From positions 36,589,318-36,653,317 of the forward strand of contig NC_067285.1 in the NCBI RefSeq assembly GCF_020740795.1: a stretch of 64,000 nucleotides of DNA, given 5' to 3'. Shown piece after piece: positions 59,704 to 64,000 of the stretch. The stretch's first letter is position 1, and the number at the start of each line of letters is the position of its first letter. The DNA comes from Apus apus. Taxonomy: Eukaryota; Chordata; Aves; Apodiformes; Apodidae. The position numbers and the translations under genes were made by a program. The notes below the pieces were generated by a model that was not told the DNA's origin, made no database searches, and saw nothing but the letters and a program-made list of their open reading frames with translations.

Positions 59704-60100
59704 ACGGAGACAGGCTGAGAGTTGGGGCTGTCCAGCCTGGAGAAAGTTCTGGGGTGACCTTAGAGCACCTGGAGCCTGAAGGGGCTCCAGGAAAGCTGGG
59801 GAGGGACTTGGGACAAGGGCAGGGAGGGGTGGGAGCAGGGGGAAGGGTTTCCAGCTGGAAGAGAAGAGATTTGGCTTAGACATTAGCAGGAAATTCTTTA
59901 TTGTGAGGGTAGTGAGACCAGTGGTGGTTGCCCAGGGAAGCTGTAGCTGTCCCATCCCTGGCAGTGTTGAAGGGCAGGTTGGATGGGGCTTGGAGCAGCC
60001 TGGGCTGGTGGGAGGTGTCCCTGCCCATGACAGGGGGTTGGAACTGGATGACATGTTTAAGGTCCCTTCCAACCCAAACCAGTCTGGGATTCTATGATGT
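59704..60100 (+). mobile_element. CR1 LINE 3' fragment
   Basis: Begins ACGGAGACAGGCTGAGAG and runs through the conserved CR1 3' region (TTGAAGGGCAGGTTGGATGG) to CAGTCTGGGATTCTATGATG. No reverse transcriptase coding remains. It occupies part of the gap between DKK1 and the upstream gene. Confidence 0.93.
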
Positions 60101-60528
60101 AATCCCATGAGGGAGGGTGATGTCACACCCCCAGTGCTGCTGGAGCTGCAATCAGGTGCTCCAGGCCCGGGAGGCTCAGCCTGGGCTAATAATTGTCTGT
60201 GAGTTTCGGCAGCGCCAGCGCGAGTGCTGGTGGCACCACAGCTGAGTCACCGTCCCGGACATCCCCGGCACCCTCGGGCAAACCCAGCCTTCTGCTATTT
60301 TTAGCCTGGAAGAATGAGGGCCACACCCTGCCTGAAATCCCTGGATTGCCCTCACAGTTTCAGGTGAGGGCCACCTCACCCCGGGCTTCTTACTGTATCA
60401 TTAACTTGTGCCGGGGATTGTTGCTTCCTGCAGTGTCGTGATGGTCCCGAGCTCCTGCTTTGGCACTGACCCAATTTCTTTTCCTCCCTGGGACTGGTTA
60501 TTTTGGCAACAGTCAAAATACACAGCGA
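60101..60528. other. Unique spacer between two CR1 copies upstream of DKK1
   Basis: Moderately GC-rich unique sequence with no recognisable exon or motif cluster. Confidence 0.5.
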
Positions 60529-60990
60529 GTCATCAAGTCCAACCATTAACCCAGCCCTGCCAAGGCCACCACTAACCCATGGCCCTCAGCACCACATCTA
60601 CATGGCTTGGAAACACTTCCTGGAATGGAGACTCCACCCCTGCCCTGGGCAGCCTGGGCCAGGGCCTGGCAGCCCTTTCCTGGAAGAAATCCATATATCC
60701 AATCTGAACCTCCCCTGGCACAACTTCAGGCCATTTCCTCTTGTTCTATCACTTGTCACTTGGGAGAAGAGGCCAACACCAACCTCACTCCAACCTCCTC
60801 TCAGGCAGCTGCAGAGCCAGCAGGTCTCCCCTCACCTCCTTGTCTCCAGGCTTGTCTCCCCCTCCAGAGGGGGAGGATCCCTTCCCTGGTCCTGTTGCTG
60901 GTGCAAGCCAGGATGCTGGTGGCCTTCTTGGCCACTTGGGCTCTCACTCATCCGGCTGATGACCAGCACCCCCAGGTACTTGCATCCTGC
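60529..60990 (-). mobile_element. CR1 LINE fragment, near-identical to the copy at 46.9 kb
   Basis: Reverse-oriented CR1 with the CATCAAGTCCAACCATTAAC start. The first 320 or so bases differ by only about three substitutions from 46954-47275. After CTTGTCTCCAGGCT the two diverge, with an internal deletion here. It belongs to a subfamily different from the neighbour at 59.7 kb. Confidence 0.93.
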
Positions 60991-60995
60991 TGAAA

Positions 60996-61159
60996 ATCTG
61001 GATGAACACAGGAGCTGGGACCTCTAGTACGAGCAGCATCACACATTGCCCAGTTACCTCCTGTGGGGAATCATCAGAAGAATAAAAAAATGCAATTAAA
61101 TCACTCAGCAGAAGCGTTCTCCCCAACTTGGCTGCTGCAGTGGAAGAAAGATGTTGGGC
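60996..61159. other. Short unique spacer
   Basis: Between the CR1 copy and the predicted transcript end at about 61160. Nothing recognisable. Confidence 0.5.
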
Positions 61160-64000
61160 ACGCTGTTCAAAAGTAATTATTTTTATTTCAACTCTATAAA
61201 GTATACAACAGGCACTCGGCAATTACAGCTGCAGGGAAAATACAGAGCAAAACAAAAGCAGTTTCAGTTTATGAAAAAAAAAAGTTCTTAAGTCTACATC
61301 AAAAGAGTGCAACTGGCCGACGGCCGGGGGTGACCGACATTTGTCCGACAAACAAAACCTCTTCTTCTGTGACAAGCAAAGTGGAGAAAACAAGAATATA
61401 AAGCAAAAGGCCGGTGTAAAACCAGAGTAAGTTGGGACTGAGGATCACAGGCAGCTCCAAAGGAGAACTTCCCCCAAGAAATCCCTCAAGTCCCAGCATC
61501 ACGCCTGGTTCACGCGGCCCGCGGAGGACGAGGAGCTCCCAGCTCGGCTCCGCGGTGGGTTGCATATTGAAGGAGTCAGGGTGGGAAAAAGCACAACTCC
61601 TGGTTTGTTGAGTGGTGCCAACGAGCTACACCTTCGCCTCGGGGGGTTTTGCTCGTCCTTTTTTGTTGTGTTGGTTTCTTTTTGTTCCAGGTGGGAGATT
61701 TCTACTGGGGGGGTTTGTGTAAAGACGGGAGGTTGGCGCTGGACGGCACGATGGGTTGAATCTGCACAGCTTAGCAAAACAGGAATACCTGTCTACAGAC
61801 TGCTAGGATGTCATATATTAATTTGACCCGCACATAACATGTATACATTTCACAGAAATGACTCTGTATCTCATTAACAGATACACAGCTCTGGTACATT
61901 GAACAGAAATAAGAGAACGACGTCATCATTTCTGTAATTCATCAATATTATATAATAAAGGCTTAGAAATCGGTAGCAGAAAGAACTGTAAAACGCAGCA
62001 AGCTAAGAAAGGACAACATTTTGAGGTGTGTTTGTCTTTGTCATGCAGCATAACACCAAATTTGTAAGTTGTTTGTTTTTTTTTTTAATAGGATGCCATG
62101 GATTTAAGGCACTTGCAACAATGCCGGGTAGCTAGTCATGTGCTAAACTATGGGACAGATGAGTTAACAGTACAGTTGACATAAAGTTTAATAATACTGA
62201 CAATCATGACATTAATTCAAGTCTACCTTGAGCTAAAAACATTACATTACAAAAAAGAAAAGGAAGTAATAATGCCATGGAACTCTAAAAGAAAAAGGAA
62301 GTTCTAGGTGTACCACAAAATATCAACACGAAAATACCTATTTACATCAATATTGTGGTCCTGTTGTTAAATAAGTTTGCTCTGGATATAAATGCAGCAC
62401 TGTGAGAAGCTACGGATCGTCTGTGTCTTGAAGACACCAACCTTAAGCCACTGGTTTTCAAGACAGGAGCTGATTTCCCCTTACACAAATACACCCTCGT
62501 CCCACACGCTAAAAAAAGGAGACGACGAAGTAAGTGGGAACACAGAGGCAATCCGTTGGTGGGAATACATAGCTATCTAGAATGCAACGCAAATATATTA
62601 CTTATAAATGAAGGTGTGTATCATATACATAGGCTAAGTATGTTGTTCGAAGTATGCTTGGGAGAGGTGATGGAAGGTGGGGGAGGTGGTGGGTATCAAA
62701 GCTGACTTCCACCGAGCGCAGCGCACGCCGTGCCGCAGGGACCGCCGCGCGTGGCACAAGGAAGAAGGGGTAGGAAGAAAGGAAAAGAACTCATCAGCCC
62801 GTTTGAAAACCTCCCTGTCATGTTTCCAGGTTGCCCCTCAACCCCAAAATCGTGGTGGTGCTCTTTCCTCCTGGCAAGCCCTTGACTGCCAACTGCATCT
62901 CAGCTACCCAGTATCATCGCTGCGGGACAGAGTCCTCTCTACAGTCTTCTACGGAAATGTGCCAAAATCAATGAGGTTGCTCTTCCAATATCAGCGCATC
63001 CATCGAGTGAAAAACAAGAGGGACAGGAGGAAGGAACTGGGCTTTCAGGCAGGAGCCTGTTTACTAAGATGCCGGGTGATTATTTTAGCCCTGGTGCCCA
63101 GCATGGGCATCCTCCATCCCTCAGAGCAAGGCTTAGAAGCCAGCCTGTATTTTCCCTATGTGAGTAATTCCCAGGAGACCTAGTTACTGCCTCTTCCCTA
63201 TGGCTGTCAAGGCAAACAAGGTTGTAATCATTAATGAATAGTGGAAATAACCTGAAATTGCTCTGCTGCCTCACCCTTTGGAAAATCAGGAAGGAAATTC
63301 AGCAACACAGACTGGGTTTGACAGGGTGGCGATGACCAGGCTTTTTAGTTGGCTGGCAAACAGCAGATGTTGGCAGCACTGCAGGGGAGAAAATGTCTTT
63401 TTAACACCCTCCTTTCAGTCACTTTTGTTTGGAACATGGGAAAGAGTTGGGACCCAGCACTGGGGAAATTTTTATTTGTTAAAACACACGTTTCCCTCCC
63501 ACTATGTAGGCAAAAGTTGCTCTTTTGACTTGCAGTGTATCCAACAGCTCTTGGCAGCTCTGAGATGGCAGGAGGGGATTCCTCTGTTACATCCTACAAA
63601 TCCACAGAGACTGCACTAAAGAAAAGGAAAAATAGTGGGAGGGAAAAGGGTCCACATGATAATATTATTCTTCCCAGTTTGTTTTCTTCACCTGGGCTGC
63701 CTCGGCTCTAGCCACTCCCGTGCCTTGAACACAGTCACCGGGGACCTGATACACTGGAGATCAAACACACACAGTCTCAGTTTTCCATTCAATTCCACTG
63801 AGTCTCCCGTGGAGCTCCTTAGGATTACCTTGTTATGGGCAACGTTACCAGCAGAGCCAGCAAACTGGCCCCGTGCCACCTTGCATTTCAACCAGCTTTG
63901 TACTGAAGATGGAACAGATGCAGACGCGGAGACGTAAAATCACCCGAGAGCGTGATGGAGAACGATGCCTCTTGCTACATATTTCTGAAATGGTGGTTGA
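61160..64000 (-). other. PRKG1: Candidate 3' UTR of PRKG1 (stop codon beyond window)
   Basis: The segment 61.16-62.65 kb is unique, AT-rich and free of CR1, with the look of a mature vertebrate 3' UTR on the minus strand, and it ends at an AATAAA (61182-61187). In other vertebrates PRKG1 (cGMP-dependent protein kinase 1) lies immediately upstream of DKK1 in the same orientation and has a 3' UTR of several kilobases. No PRKG1 coding sequence (for example its C-terminal GWDIDF) is visible up to 64000, so the assignment rests on synteny. The part above 62.7 kb is more GC-variable and may be partly intronic or intergenic. Confidence 0.5.
61182..61187 (-). terminator. Poly(A) signal AATAAA of the upstream minus-strand gene
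   Basis: The minus strand reads TTGAAATAAAAATAATTAC. The abrupt change from AT-rich unique sequence above to a CR1-containing segment below supports a transcript end near 61160-61172. Confidence 0.6.

Noticed and set aside
62677-63619. Plus-strand frames of 168 and 113 codons near the right end
   Set aside because: They lie antisense to the presumed upstream-gene 3' UTR and have no recognisable domain.
1-64000. CRISPR arrays, operons, phage or other microbial systems
   Set aside because: Intron-containing DKK1, CR1 elements and microsatellites show this is vertebrate nuclear DNA. The tandem arrays have no unique spacers.

Overview
The window is vertebrate nuclear DNA, almost certainly avian. 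Its interspersed repeats are overwhelmingly CR1 LINE 3' ends, which finish in ATTCTATG-type tandem octamers instead of poly(A). There is also one LTR that resembles avian ERVL-type elements. No Alu, B1 or L1-like sequence was seen. The CR1 copies share a young-looking subfamily signature, which would fit a songbird or other neoavian, but the species cannot be fixed from the sequence.

The only protein-coding gene that can be defended is DKK1, a secreted Wnt antagonist, on the minus strand. Its four coding exons lie between 58717 (ATG) and 56709 (stop). They join in frame to a 236-residue protein with a signal peptide, an N-terminal NAIK motif, a ten-cysteine DKK_N domain and a ten-cysteine colipase-fold domain. 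A TATA box lies at 58818-58823, a CpG-rich promoter extends upstream, and an AATAAA lies at 56346-56351. Three TCF/LEF-type motifs, two of them a closely spaced inverted pair, sit in the promoter. This fits DKK1 being a feedback target of Wnt/beta-catenin signalling. Introns 1 and 3 and the 3' flank each carry a different GC-rich minisatellite.

Upstream of DKK1 (61.2-64 kb) is sequence that looks like the long 3' UTR of another minus-strand gene, ending at an AATAAA at 61182-61187. Because PRKG1 lies directly upstream of DKK1 in the same orientation in other vertebrates, this is most simply the PRKG1 3' UTR, with the stop codon beyond the window. The gap between the two genes is only about 2.4 kb and is largely filled by two oppositely oriented CR1 copies.

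Downstream of DKK1 (1-55.6 kb) is a gene desert. It holds about 17 CR1 fragments, one LTR, a GATA microsatellite, a complex TAGATA microsatellite, a 20-bp minisatellite of about 0.66 kb with a CpG-rich flank, and unique AT-rich DNA. Several unique patches carry motif combinations suggestive of distal enhancers: 15.5-15.7, 25.6-26.3, 31.6-31.9, 34.3-34.6 and 39.1-39.8 kb. These are inferences and need cross-species alignment.

No previously undescribed gene system was found. The most interesting material is regulatory: inverted TCF/LEF pairs near and far from DKK1, a possible SOX dimer site, an isolated CpG-dense patch, and G-rich minisatellites in and around the gene. The predicted DKK1 protein also lacks any N-glycosylation sequon.
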